Below are positions 23,443 through 31,864 of a stretch of DNA of 34,322 nt, one piece after another. Both the position numbers and the translations under genes were made by a program. The DNA comes from Amulumruptor sp947039275. Its GTDB lineage: Bacteria > Bacteroidota > Bacteroidia > Bacteroidales > Muribaculaceae. The notes under the pieces are model-generated. The model had not been told where the DNA came from. It did not search any database and saw only the letters and a list, made by a program, of their open reading frames with translations. Position 1 is the stretch's first letter, and every line of letters begins with the position of its first letter. The stretch is taken from NCBI GenBank assembly GCA_947039275.1, contig CAMQYL010000030.1, positions 1-34,322 on the forward strand, written 5' to 3'.

Positions 23443-24237
23443 CTATTGAGGCATTTTGCTCTTGTAGATGCCACCTCCGTCGACCATGAGGTTGATGCCA
23501 GTAATCCATGATGCCGCTTCGCTCATAAGAAAGATGAAAGCGTGGGCTATGTCGGACGGTGTGCCACGGCGTTTCATCACTATCAAGTCAGAGATGCGTT
23601 TGAGCATCGCAGGGTCATAGCCAGCCTCAAGGGTTGCATCGCCATTGTCAACTGATCCGATGACCACCACATTAAATCTGACTTCGGGACCCGAAGCCAC
23701 TGCCATACTGTGAGCCATATTGATAAGACCTGCCTTGGCTGTGCTGTATTCTATAAATTCCGGAGAGGGGGTAGTACCTACCATCGAGCCTGAGAACACC
23801 ACCGATGCGTTAGGCTCTTTGCGCAGGTAGGGCATGCAGAGGCGTGTCATATTATAGGCACTAATGGTGTTAAGTTCGTATGATGCCACCATCTTCGCGG
23901 TATCAGAACCCCATAGCGGAGTGGCTTTGCCCCACCCCACATTGTTGATAAGCCCGGATATTTTGCCGAATTTTGCCACTACAGTTTCCACGAGATGCTT
24001 CAAATCATCTTCATCAGTGGCATCAGCTTTAATACCGAGGCATTCACTGCCAGTCTCTTGTTGAATCCGGGCTGCGACAGCCTTTACTTTTTCTTCGTTG
24101 ATGTCGGTCAATGCGACATTGGCACCGAACATGGCAAACTGACGGGCTGCTTCGCTACCGATGGCTCCGGCTGCGCCGGTTATAATGATGACTTTACCTG
24201 AAAAGTCAAACAATTCATTCGCTAAATTCATAGTCAT
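23443..24237 (-). CDS. Short-chain dehydrogenase, hydroxysteroid-dehydrogenase-like
   Basis: 264 residues (262 from the second ATG, 24231). Classical SDR fold: cofactor motif TGAAGAIG (20-27), Asp45 in ALTDIN indicating NAD(H) preference, NNVG (98-101) in place of the usual NNAG, and catalytic Asn123, Ser151, Tyr164, Lys168 with Y-STA-K intact. NNVG is also found in the Bacteroides fragilis 7-alpha-hydroxysteroid dehydrogenase as I recall it, so a steroid or bile-acid substrate is possible but unproven. It follows another SDR by 21 bases and is the last gene of the long minus-strand operon. No terminator hairpin is visible in the short convergent gap. Confidence 0.85.
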   Translation of the reverse strand: MTMNLANELFDFSGKVIIITGAAGAIGSEAARQFAMFGANVALTDINEEKVKAVAARIQQETGSECLGIKADATDEDDLKHLVETVVAKFGKISGLINNVGWGKATPLWGSDTAKMVASYELNTISAYNMTRLCMPYLRKEPNASVVFSGSMVGTTPSPEFIEYSTAKAGLINMAHSMAVASGPEVRFNVVVIGSVDNGDATLEAGYDPAMLKRISDLIVMKRRGTPSDIAHAFIFLMSEAASWITGINLMVDGGGIYKSKMPQ

Positions 24238-24258
24238 TTGTATTTATAGATTGTATCT

Positions 24259-25041
24259 TCAGTCAAGAGTCTGGTCACCGCCGCCATTGACAAATATAAC
24301 CTGTCCACTTATCCATGACGATGCCGGAGAAGCGAAGAACAGCACAGCCTGAGCAATGTCAGAGACCTCTCCGAGGCGGTTGATGGGAGTTTTCCTTAGC
24401 ATTCTCTCCTGAAGTTCTGGAGTAAGTATTGACGCGAGAGCAGAAGTTTTGGTGGCACCAGGTCCCACGTTGTTGATACGGACACCAAAAGCACCGAAGT
24501 CATAGGCGAGATTAGCAGCGAGATGATTGAGCGCGGCTTTTGACGAGGAATATATGCCCATGTTGCGCTCCTTGTCGATTGAACTCATCGAGGTGATATT
24601 TATGATGCTTCCATAGCCCGATTTTCCCATCTCAGGCACAGCAAGCTGACAAAGCCGCCACGGCGCGAACACATTGATGCGGTAGATGCGCTCGACATAG
24701 TCCATGGTGATTTTAAACGGATTTTCCCGTCCGCCTCCTCCGAGTCCGGCATTGTTGACAAGCACGTTGACAGTGCCGTAGGTCTTTACAGCCGTCCCTA
24801 TCAGGTTGACCAAGTCATTCTCTTCAAGTACATTGCACTTGACCGCCACAGCATTGCCACCTTTGGCTTTGATGCTGTCCACTACCGCCTCAGCCTTGCC
24901 GAGGTCTATATCGCTGACCACGACCGATGCTCCGGCTATGGCAAGAATCTCACAGCATCCTCTGCCTATCCCGTCACCGCCTCCGGTGACTACAGCCACT
25001 TTGCCCGAGAGGTCAAAAATGGTACATAATCTATCCATCAT
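24259..25041 (-). CDS. hdhA: Short-chain dehydrogenase, probable 7-alpha-hydroxysteroid dehydrogenase
   Basis: 260 residues from ATG 25041; codons further upstream encode no SDR sequence and overlap an inverted repeat. TGGGDGIG (19-26) binds the dinucleotide and Asp44 in VVVSDID favours NAD(H). NNAGLGGGG (96-104) and catalytic Asn123, Ser151, Tyr164, Lys168 follow. Recalled E. coli HdhA (255 residues; Asn119, Ser146, Tyr159, Lys163) shares ASVVVSDI, the glycine-rich stretch after NNAG, SMxxxxKxxNMxxYxSSKAA, TPIxRLG, SPAxSWxSGQ and a GGGxQ tail, a likeness beyond the generic SDR level. It would oxidise the 7-alpha-hydroxyl of cholate or chenodeoxycholate. A perfect inverted repeat lies ten bases before the ATG. 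Confidence 0.75.
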   Translation of the reverse strand: MMDRLCTIFDLSGKVAVVTGGGDGIGRGCCEILAIAGASVVVSDIDLGKAEAVVDSIKAKGGNAVAVKCNVLEENDLVNLIGTAVKTYGTVNVLVNNAGLGGGGRENPFKITMDYVERIYRINVFAPWRLCQLAVPEMGKSGYGSIINITSMSSIDKERNMGIYSSSKAALNHLAANLAYDFGAFGVRINNVGPGATKTSALASILTPELQERMLRKTPINRLGEVSDIAQAVLFFASPASSWISGQVIFVNGGGDQTLD

Positions 25042-25050
25042 ATTGGAAGT

Positions 25051-25080
25051 GTTGTGGTTAAAAACATATATAACCACAAC
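25051..25080 (-). promoter_or_regulatory. Perfect inverted repeat upstream of hdhA
   Basis: gttgtggtta (25051-25060) and taaccacaac (25071-25080) form a perfect 10-base inverted repeat around an AT-rich 10-base spacer. It lies within the 49-base gap between the MurU-like gene and hdhA, ending ten bases before the start codon. It could be an operator for a dimeric regulator or an intra-operon hairpin that changes expression of the two SDR genes. No T-run follows. Confidence 0.55.
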
Positions 25081-25090
25081 GCCTACACGG

Positions 25091-25855
25091 TTATGGATGT
25101 TCGGAAGCCAGACTGCGTGCCAATGCTAACGACTCGTGGCGACCTATGTCAACCCAATGCACGCCCTCCGGCATAATCTCACAATGTATGTCGAGGCTGC
25201 CAGTATTGTCGATGTAAAATGGAGTCAACGAAAATTTTTCCCCGTTATGACCGGCATAACCTCTTAGCCGTTCCATCACAGAGGACTTCCGGATAACATG
25301 TATTCCACAGAATCCGACGCGTTTAAGAGAAGAAATACCCCCTGCGTCCAGCGAGCGAGGACGCACCTCTCCTGTAGCCGCATTGGTCCATCCGACCATA
25401 CGTTGCGAGCCGTCAATCAAGAGATAGCGCGAGGTAGAGCGATGGTTGACAGCAAGGATTACATCGGCGCAATCCGATTCAAGACTGTCAACGAGGGGAC
25501 AAAGAGGGATATCTGTGAATATGTCGGCGTTATGGAGCACAACGGCATCGGCATCTCCTAACAATGGGGCTGCTTTAAGCAAGCCTCCGCCTGTATCAAG
25601 GAGACTATCAGACTCGTCGCTGATGGTGATATTCAAGCCGAAGTTGTCGTTTTCGGCAAGGAAATCTATGATTTTGGAGGCATGGTGGTGAACATTGACC
25701 ACAAGGTCGGTGATGCCTGCTTCGCGCATCCTCATGATGGTACGCTGGAGCATGGGGATGCCTCCGACATCTACCAGAGCTTTGGGGATGGTGTCGGTTA
25801 TGGGACGCAGGCGTGAGCCTATGCCTGCGGCGAATATCATGCCTTTGACTTTCAT
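25091..25855 (-). CDS. Sugar-1-phosphate nucleotidyltransferase, MurU-like
   Basis: 254 residues from ATG 25855, the start of MKVKGMIFAAGIGSRLRPIT. The nucleotide-binding signature GxGSRLxPxTxxxPKAL is intact, with PKALVDVGGIPML after it. VVLHNADIFTD carries the metal-binding Asp, and the C-terminal part (FCGIHVI, WVDIGRHESL) fits the short single-domain group containing MurU and HddC. Directly upstream lies a sugar kinase of the AmgK type, and AmgK plus MurU form the shortcut that turns free MurNAc into UDP-MurNAc in Pseudomonas. That pairing makes MurU the best reading; a GDP-sugar pyrophosphorylase is the alternative. The 13-base gap supports co-translation. Confidence 0.8.
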   Translation of the reverse strand: MKVKGMIFAAGIGSRLRPITDTIPKALVDVGGIPMLQRTIMRMREAGITDLVVNVHHHASKIIDFLAENDNFGLNITISDESDSLLDTGGGLLKAAPLLGDADAVVLHNADIFTDIPLCPLVDSLESDCADVILAVNHRSTSRYLLIDGSQRMVGWTNAATGEVRPRSLDAGGISSLKRVGFCGIHVIRKSSVMERLRGYAGHNGEKFSLTPFYIDNTGSLDIHCEIMPEGVHWVDIGRHESLALARSLASEHP

Positions 25856-25868
25856 ATCACTTCTGCGT

Positions 25869-27323
25869 TTAAAGATAGCGGTCGATGCCCTGCTCGCGGT
25901 GGATGAGATGTACTCTGACACCTTCGCGCCCGCTCAACCAGTGGGCTATAGCCTCTGCCGAGTAGACCGAGCGGTGCTGCCCACCGGTGCAGCCAAATGA
26001 GACTTGCAGGGACTTGAAGCCGCGTTTGACATACTTATCTACCGAAGGTCCTACGAGACCCTTGACATGCTCTATGAAGGGGGCTATCTCTCCGTCATCC
26101 TCAAGGAACCGCTTGACTGGCTCATCCATGCCTGTCAGCTGCTTATATTGGTCATATCTGCCCGGATTATGGATGGCACGGCAGTCGAATACATAGCCCC
26201 CGCCGTTGCCGCTCGGATCTGTCGGATACCCTTTTTTATAGGAGAAACTGCTGACTGTCACCGTCAAGCCGTCAAAATCATCAACCTCAGTGCGAGATTC
26301 CATATCATATTTATGCTTCAACCGCTCTATTGTGGCGATGATTTCGGGATAACGGTCATGCAGAGAGCCAGACATGTCGCAAATATTCTGCAAAACGGCA
26401 GGTATGCTGGCCTGAAAAGCCTTTTTGCCCTCAAAGCTGCCTCGGAAGCCGTATGTTCCCAGGACTTGCAGCGAACGGAACAACACTACATCAGGCAGCA
26501 TTGTCAAGAACATGTCTTTGTCAAGAGATGGCTTTATTTGCAATGCCTCATTGAAATACACGTCAATCAATCGCAGGCGCTCCTCGGCGGAGAAACCGGC
26601 TCTCCCCTGCCACAGGAAAGAGACAACATCATAGAGAAACAGCCCGGCGCGTCCACCTTGAAAATCGATGAACCATGCCGCATCATCCTTGACCATGACA
26701 TTACGCGACTGGAAGTCTCGGTACATGAACACGCCCTCGGGCTGGGCATCCATTGCAGCAAGAATCCGACAGCACAGCGCGTCAAAATCATCCTGCAAAC
26801 GCGCTTCGTCAAACAGGGCATATGACGGCTTGATAAAACAGTATTTGCAGTAATTGAGATCCCACATGATGTCACGAGCCGTCATGCTCTCCACCGGGTA
26901 GCATCGGCTGAAATCGATCTGCGCTGATGCGCTCCAATGCAGCCGTGCGAGCTGACGCATGGAGTCGTCAAGCAGAGATGACAGATGGCGAGCCGCATCA
27001 TCATCGGGATTTTTACGGCACCCTGCTATCAGAGCGTAGAGAGATGTATCGCCGAGATCTTCTTGCAGATAAGCCTTGCGGTCGGCTGACACAGCTATCA
27101 CACGTGGCACTCTAATACCACTTGTAGCCAAAGCACTATCTATAGATATAAACGCTTCATTTTCAGCGATATCATCGTTATATATGGCAACGACCTCTCT
27201 GCCGGAGCCAGAGAGGTCTTTAAGCCTGTAGTATTTGCGGTTGCTTCCTGACTCGGCGAGAGGAGACAGTTCGATCTTCTCAGAGCCAATCAAGTCAGAA
27301 AACAGACTGACTTTATCGTCCAT
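25869..27323 (-). CDS. Fusion of APH-fold sugar kinase (AmgK-like) and RapZ C-terminal domain
   Basis: 484 residues. Residues 1-320 are an aminoglycoside-phosphotransferase-fold kinase: SGSNRKYYRL near the N-terminus, the catalytic loop FMYRDFQSRNVMV (about 198-210) and the metal site WFIDFQGG. In AmgK this fold phosphorylates the anomeric position of MurNAc or GlcNAc. From about 350 to 484 lies the RapZ C-terminal domain: SFSYKKGYPTD, VFDCRAIHNPGR, LTGMDEPV, and FGCTGGQHRSV (445-452). The RapZ N-terminal P-loop domain is absent. In E. coli this C-terminal domain senses glucosamine-6-phosphate and binds RNA. The fusion implies kinase activity tied to amino-sugar sensing. It lies beside the MurU-like gene. 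Confidence 0.88.
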   Translation of the reverse strand: MDDKVSLFSDLIGSEKIELSPLAESGSNRKYYRLKDLSGSGREVVAIYNDDIAENEAFISIDSALATSGIRVPRVIAVSADRKAYLQEDLGDTSLYALIAGCRKNPDDDAARHLSSLLDDSMRQLARLHWSASAQIDFSRCYPVESMTARDIMWDLNYCKYCFIKPSYALFDEARLQDDFDALCCRILAAMDAQPEGVFMYRDFQSRNVMVKDDAAWFIDFQGGRAGLFLYDVVSFLWQGRAGFSAEERLRLIDVYFNEALQIKPSLDKDMFLTMLPDVVLFRSLQVLGTYGFRGSFEGKKAFQASIPAVLQNICDMSGSLHDRYPEIIATIERLKHKYDMESRTEVDDFDGLTVTVSSFSYKKGYPTDPSGNGGGYVFDCRAIHNPGRYDQYKQLTGMDEPVKRFLEDDGEIAPFIEHVKGLVGPSVDKYVKRGFKSLQVSFGCTGGQHRSVYSAEAIAHWLSGREGVRVHLIHREQGIDRYL

Positions 27324-27340
27324 CTGTAAATCGGATTATG

Positions 27341-27898
27341 TCAAGGCACCTCGTAAGCCGGAACATCAACCAGCTTGATATTGAATATCAGGGTTGAATA
27401 AGCCGGGACAGAGCCGTGGGTATATGCTCCGTAACCCTGAGCCGCAGGAATCACGACCTTTACGCTGTCACCTACGTGCATGTTGGTCAGAGCTATCGCC
27501 CAACCCTCCACGAGTGCCGATACCTTGGTGGTCAGCACGCTGTCAGTGTTGCTATAGGAGTTTTCCAATGCTGTGCCATTAGCAAGCCCGAGTTCATACT
27601 TAGCACTGACCGTGCTGGTCAGATAGGGCTGGAGATTGCCAGCCGTCAGAGCGCGGTCATTGTAGAAGTGCATGAGGATGCTGGCACCTTCGTTCCACAC
27701 GGGTACAATCTTCTCATAGAACGGAGAGCCGTCCTTGTCGGTCAACAAGGCGGCATTCGCATAGTAGTCCTCGTTGAGAGCCACCCAGTCCCAGTTAACA
27801 TTGTCATTCTTGTCGCTGTCGTTTTCGGGACTGCAACTACAGAGACCCATGACTATAGCGACCGAAGCCAATGATTTGATTATAGTGCTGTGTTTCAT
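27341..27898 (-). CDS. FKBP-type peptidyl-prolyl isomerase lipoprotein
   Basis: 185 residues. A signal peptide ends in lipobox LCSC with Cys22, predicting a lipid anchor, followed by an acidic linker (SPENDSDKNDN). The C-terminal half is an FKBP domain: VSALVEGWAIALTNMHVGDSVKVVIPAAQGYG, then VPAYSTLIFNIKLVDV, with the usual GW-A, V-IP and YG positions. It would assist protein folding at the inner face of the outer membrane or in the periplasm. The ATG overlaps the lemA stop as TGATG, a translational coupling arrangement. The kinase-RapZ gene follows after 17 bases. Confidence 0.9.
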   Translation of the reverse strand: MKHSTIIKSLASVAIVMGLCSCSPENDSDKNDNVNWDWVALNEDYYANAALLTDKDGSPFYEKIVPVWNEGASILMHFYNDRALTAGNLQPYLTSTVSAKYELGLANGTALENSYSNTDSVLTTKVSALVEGWAIALTNMHVGDSVKVVIPAAQGYGAYTHGSVPAYSTLIFNIKLVDVPAYEVP

Positions 27899-28482
27899 CA
27901 GAATTTAACCTCGGGAGCACGTTCGGCTCCTGTTTCAGCCTTGAACTGCGGTTTGGGAGAGAAGCCAAACCATGAAGCATAGATATTGGTCGGGAACTTC
28001 TTGATGGTCACATTATATGTGTTGACCGCCTCCGTGTAGCGGCTGCGGGCAGTGGCAATGCGGTTTTCCGTTCCCTCAAGCTGAGCCTGGAGGTCGCGGA
28101 AATTCTCGTTAGCCTTAAGGTCGGGGTAAGCCTCTGTCACAGCAAGCAGGCTCTTGAGCGCACTTGACAGTTCGCCCTGCACCTGCTGGTACTTGGCGAG
28201 GGTCTCCTCATTGAGGTTTGTGGGGTCGATGGTGATAGAGGTAGCTGCCGCACGAGCCTTGGTGACATTCTCAAGCGTCTGGCTCTCGTGTGACGCATAG
28301 CCCTTGACGGTGTTGACAAGGTTAGGAATCAGGTCAAGGCGACGCTGATACTGGTTCTCCACCTCAGCCCATGACTGGTCCACGCCGTTTTGCTGCTCGA
28401 CGATGCTGTTGTAGTTACATGACTGCAACGAGCACATCATCACCACAGCGGCGCAGAGTGAGAGTATGTTACGGATTTTCAT
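27898..28482 (-). CDS. lemA: LemA family lipoprotein
   Basis: 194 residues from ATG 28482; the MQI codons above are probably not used. A signal peptide ends in lipobox LQSC with Cys22. The body is the long helical LemA domain: VDQSWAEVENQYQRRLDLIPNLVNTVKGYASHE, then the TKARAAA segment and QLEGTENRIATARSRYTEAVNTYN, ending NIYASWFGFSPKPQF. The function of LemA is not established; it is widespread and often paired with membrane or protease genes. It lies 17 bases after glyS and overlaps the FKBP gene by one base, so it is part of the same transcript. Confidence 0.93.
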   Translation of the reverse strand: MKIRNILSLCAAVVMMCSLQSCNYNSIVEQQNGVDQSWAEVENQYQRRLDLIPNLVNTVKGYASHESQTLENVTKARAAATSITIDPTNLNEETLAKYQQVQGELSSALKSLLAVTEAYPDLKANENFRDLQAQLEGTENRIATARSRYTEAVNTYNVTIKKFPTNIYASWFGFSPKPQFKAETGAERAPEVKF

Positions 28483-28499
28483 AATTTGCATATTTTAGA

Positions 28500-30044
28500 T
28501 TAAGCGAGTTTGCGGAGAAGAGAAGTGATGCTCACGCGGTCATGGATGAGCTTGTGGAGGTCTTCAACCTTTACGCGGGTCTGCTCCATAGAGTCGCGTT
28601 CGCGCAGGGTGACGGTATTGTCCTCGAGAGTCTGATGGTCGACAGTGATGCAGAAGGGGGTGCCGATGGCATCCTGACGGCGATAGCGCTTGCCGATTGA
28701 ATCCTTCTCCTCGTAGTGAGTAGCGAAGTCAAACTTGAGGTCGTTGACTATCTCACGAGCCTTGTCAGGCAGACCGTCCTTGCGCACGAGAGGCATCACA
28801 GCGCACTTCACAGGTGCGAGAGGCGCAGGCAGATGGAGCACCACGCGGCTGTCACCGCCCTCCAGAGGCTGCTCCTCGTAGCTTGAGCAAAGCACAGAGA
28901 GGAACATGCGGTCAACACCTATGGATGTCTCGATGACATAGGGTGTGTAGCTCTCGTTGAGTTCGGGGTCGAAATACTGTATCTTCTTGCCTGAGAATTT
29001 CTCATGCTGCGAGAGGTCAAAATTGGTGCGGGAGTGGATACCCTCAACCTCCTTGAAGCCGAAAGGCATCTCAAACTCGATGTCGGTGGCAGCGTTGGCG
29101 TAGTGAGCGAGCTTGTCGTGGTCGTGGTAGCGGTACTTGTCATCACCGAGACCGAGAGCTTTGTGCCACTTGAGGCGGGTTTCCTTCCACTGCTTGAACC
29201 ATTCGAGCTCCTGACCGGGACGTACGAAAAACTGCATCTCCATCTGCTCAAACTCACGCATGCGGAAGATGAACTGACGGGCTACGATCTCGTTGCGGAA
29301 AGCCTTGCCTATCTGGGCGATGCCGAATGGAATGCGCATGCGGCCCGTCTTCTGCACGTTGAGATAGTTGACGAAGATGCCCTGTGCAGTCTCGGGGCGG
29401 AGATATACGGTCATGGCACCGTCGGCGGTGCTGCCCATCTCGGTCTTGAACATGAGATTGAACTGGCGTACCTCTGTCCAGTTCTTGGTGCCTGACATGG
29501 GGTCTACGATTTCCTGGTCGATGATGATCTGGCGGAGCTCCTCGAGGTTGTTGTCGTTGAGGGCTTTGCTGAAACGGTCATGCAGAGCGTCACGCTTAGC
29601 CTTGATTTCAGCCACGCGGGGATTGGTCTCGCGGAAAAGAGCCTCGTCAAACGAATCGCCGAAACGCTTGCGGGCTTTGGCAACCTCTTTCTCCACCTTC
29701 TCGTCCATCTTGGCGAGTTCGTCCTCGATGAGGACATCGGCGCGGTAACGCTTCTTGGAGTCGCGGTTGTCAATCAGAGGGTCGTTGAAAGCGTCAACGT
29801 GACCCGAAGCCTTCCAGATAGTGGGGTGCATGAAGATGGCAGAGTCGATGCCCACGATGTTTTCGTGGAGGAGGGTCATCGCGTCCCACCAATAACGCTT
29901 GATATTGTTCTTAAGCTCAACGCCGTTCTGACCGTAGTCATATACAGCCGACAGACCGTCATATATCTCACTTGACTGGAACACAAAGCCGTATTCCTTG
30001 GCATGGGACACTATCTTCTTGAACACTTCGTCTTGCTGTGCCAT
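28500..30044 (-). CDS. glyS: Glycyl-tRNA synthetase, single-chain class II
   Basis: 514 residues, the length of the homodimeric GlyRS (glyQS type) and unlike the alpha-beta form of Proteobacteria. Class II motifs are visible: motif 2 as AFRNEIVARQFIFRMREFEQMEMQFF, glycine-site residues in LRPETAQGIF, and motif 3 as PYVIETSIGVDRMFL. The C-terminal anticodon-binding domain begins near residue 400 (KCAVMPLVRKDGL). It charges tRNA-Gly. A perfect promoter lies about 80 bases upstream and the next six same-strand genes are separated by at most 49 bases, so this gene heads a seven-gene train. Confidence 0.97.
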   Translation of the reverse strand: MAQQDEVFKKIVSHAKEYGFVFQSSEIYDGLSAVYDYGQNGVELKNNIKRYWWDAMTLLHENIVGIDSAIFMHPTIWKASGHVDAFNDPLIDNRDSKKRYRADVLIEDELAKMDEKVEKEVAKARKRFGDSFDEALFRETNPRVAEIKAKRDALHDRFSKALNDNNLEELRQIIIDQEIVDPMSGTKNWTEVRQFNLMFKTEMGSTADGAMTVYLRPETAQGIFVNYLNVQKTGRMRIPFGIAQIGKAFRNEIVARQFIFRMREFEQMEMQFFVRPGQELEWFKQWKETRLKWHKALGLGDDKYRYHDHDKLAHYANAATDIEFEMPFGFKEVEGIHSRTNFDLSQHEKFSGKKIQYFDPELNESYTPYVIETSIGVDRMFLSVLCSSYEEQPLEGGDSRVVLHLPAPLAPVKCAVMPLVRKDGLPDKAREIVNDLKFDFATHYEEKDSIGKRYRRQDAIGTPFCITVDHQTLEDNTVTLRERDSMEQTRVKVEDLHKLIHDRVSITSLLRKLA

Positions 30045-30121
30045 CTTTTGAAATGATATTGTTGATTAGATGATTATACTCAGATTAAAATGACAGATTA
30101 CTACATATATAATAATCCATG

Positions 30122-30153
30122 CAAATTTAGCGATTTTCCCTTATTTGCGCAAA
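30122..30153 (-). promoter_or_regulatory. Promoter of the glyS operon (TTTG-N20-TAAATTTG)
   Basis: On the minus strand TTTG (30150-30153) and TAAATTTG (30122-30129) are separated by exactly 20 bases. The predicted start near 30116 leaves a leader of about 70 bases. It is the only strong promoter seen between here and the end of the SDR genes at 23443. Confidence 0.88.
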
Positions 30154-30216
30154 TCCACTGACTGTCAACCAAAGCCACACAACAAAACGACACCACATAA
30201 AGCCTGTTATCACCTG

Positions 30217-31242
30217 TCAAGTACGAAATAAGCCATATTCTCTGAATTTGCTCTCTATTGTTGCCACGCCCTCCAGTATGTTATCAAAAGACGGGATCTT
30301 ATCCTCGTAAATCATGTGAGAAACCATTGTTTCATAGTCGTTCTTCCATTCTTCAAGGACTTCTTCCGGTGGGACAAGACAAATCCGTTTGCGGATGTCG
30401 GGAGTATAATCCACATCGCTCACTGAGGTGAAAATCTCCCGATGATGGCGTATGGTTTCCCATAGCTCATCATTGGCAATCGCCTTTTCTGCAAAGTCGG
30501 CATCCATCATCTTGTATAAGTCATACAAATGCCGTGATTTACGGTTGGCATTGCGGCATCCCTCGGTAGTAAAGAGTTCGTGTAAAAGAAAAGATTTTTC
30601 AAGAAATGTTTTTTCCGCGACAGCTGCGACTATTCGAACATCTGCATCCCTCGATGTCAAGTGAGGAAATTCGGTTGCCACAAATGAATCAACCAAAGCA
30701 TTCGCAGTAGGCTCGAACAAGGAACGCGCGCCAACCTCTAACAGCACTTCATCGCGCAGGTATGTGTTGACCTCCGGCGGCAAAACGGATTTATAGAAGA
30801 TATGAATCTGCCGAGGTTCGGGATATGTCGCATCTCCTTCACCGTCGGGGTCTGCTTTCACTGTCACAAACTTATGTAATCCGGCAATTTCTATTGCTGT
30901 GACCAAATCAGATGCAATGGTATCCCTGACAAACACCGAGGATGCCTTGCGCAACTTCTTTAACTGCTTCTTGGTAACATCACCCTCTATCCCGAACATA
31001 CTGCGGTCAATGGCGATGTCTATATCCTCGGAGAAACGCTGTATCACGCCCCACACTTTACTGAGTGATGTACCCCCCTTGAACACCATTTTATCGGCGT
31101 ATGGCAACGAGAAAAGAATATTGAGTATCTCTGTCACCCAAAAATCTTTCTCAATGGCAGCAGCCGGGAGGTGGATCCTTGTGGCAGTTTCCATGAAAAC
31201 AGCACGGCGTTGCGCTCCGGGAAAAGTCAGAAACTTATTCAT
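30217..31242 (-). CDS. AbiEii-type nucleotidyltransferase toxin
   Basis: 341 residues. The DUF1814/AbiEii signature is complete: AIEKDFWVTEIL (29-40), VFKGGTSLSKVW (53-64) and RFSEDIDIAID (69-79), where GGTSL and Asp73/Asp75 form the nucleotidyltransferase active site. Downstream helical segments include VAEKTFLEKSFLLHELF and the SRHLYDLYKM motif typical of the family. These toxins of type IV systems block growth, in characterised members by modifying tRNA acceptor ends. The start overlaps the antitoxin gene by eight bases, so expression is coupled. The 172-base spacer before glyS contains only the glyS promoter. Confidence 0.92.
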   Translation of the reverse strand: MNKFLTFPGAQRRAVFMETATRIHLPAAAIEKDFWVTEILNILFSLPYADKMVFKGGTSLSKVWGVIQRFSEDIDIAIDRSMFGIEGDVTKKQLKKLRKASSVFVRDTIASDLVTAIEIAGLHKFVTVKADPDGEGDATYPEPRQIHIFYKSVLPPEVNTYLRDEVLLEVGARSLFEPTANALVDSFVATEFPHLTSRDADVRIVAAVAEKTFLEKSFLLHELFTTEGCRNANRKSRHLYDLYKMMDADFAEKAIANDELWETIRHHREIFTSVSDVDYTPDIRKRICLVPPEEVLEEWKNDYETMVSHMIYEDKIPSFDNILEGVATIESKFREYGLFRT

Positions 31243-31840
31243 AAGCGGTCAATATTATTTTACGAATCCATGCCGGAATAAGCGGAAAATCCCTTTTAAT
31301 GGATTCAAGAGGCACAGGTTTTATTATCTTACGTATGTGCGCAAGCTGATTTTCCGTCAACTTGTCCTCCCCGATTTCACGCAAGGCAAAGGTAAGAAGC
31401 ATAACAAAATCATTCTTAAATGCCAGATTCTTTTTTGCCGTGTGCTTGAATTGAATACCTCTCTCCCCATGTAATTTTACTTTCCTTGGAGATCCGTCGG
31501 TAAGATACACCACGTTCATCGGCACTTGGGTTGACAGCCCCAGTTTGTTCAATGCATATATCCCGGTGGGGACAATCCTTGCCTTATCCCTTCGGGCTAT
31601 GGCTGCGGCGATTTCCTCAAAAGTAGGATGCAGGATCCCAAGACCTAAAACTTTCTCAATCTTCGGGTAACAGTAGATTCCTTGTGCAATCCGGAGTAAT
31701 TTTTCAGACGCGACAAGCCGCCCGAAAGCCTTATGAACAGCATTCGGTGTGCCATAAGAGGCATAATCCTGCGGAAAGATTATTTTACCCCTTCCGCATT
31801 TTGCCACACTTGTTAATATCTTATGCTCAATTGATTGCAT
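31235..31840 (-). CDS. AbiEi-like antitoxin (DUF6088 type)
   Basis: 201 residues. An N-terminal winged-helix region (about 1-65: HKILTSVAKCGRGKIIFPQDYASYGTPNAVHKAFGRLVASEKLLRIAQGIY) is followed by the antitoxin body with PTGIYALNKLGLSTQVPMNVVYLTDGSPRKV and a helical C-terminus. This arrangement matches the AbiEi/DUF6088 antitoxins encoded directly before AbiEii toxins. The N-terminal domain normally binds inverted repeats in its own promoter to repress the operon. A perfect promoter lies 25 bases upstream. The gene overlaps the toxin gene by eight bases. Confidence 0.88.
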   Translation of the reverse strand: MQSIEHKILTSVAKCGRGKIIFPQDYASYGTPNAVHKAFGRLVASEKLLRIAQGIYCYPKIEKVLGLGILHPTFEEIAAAIARRDKARIVPTGIYALNKLGLSTQVPMNVVYLTDGSPRKVKLHGERGIQFKHTAKKNLAFKNDFVMLLTFALREIGEDKLTENQLAHIRKIIKPVPLESIKRDFPLIPAWIRKIILTAYE

Positions 31841-31864
31841 TGAAATATCACTGTAATTTTGTCA

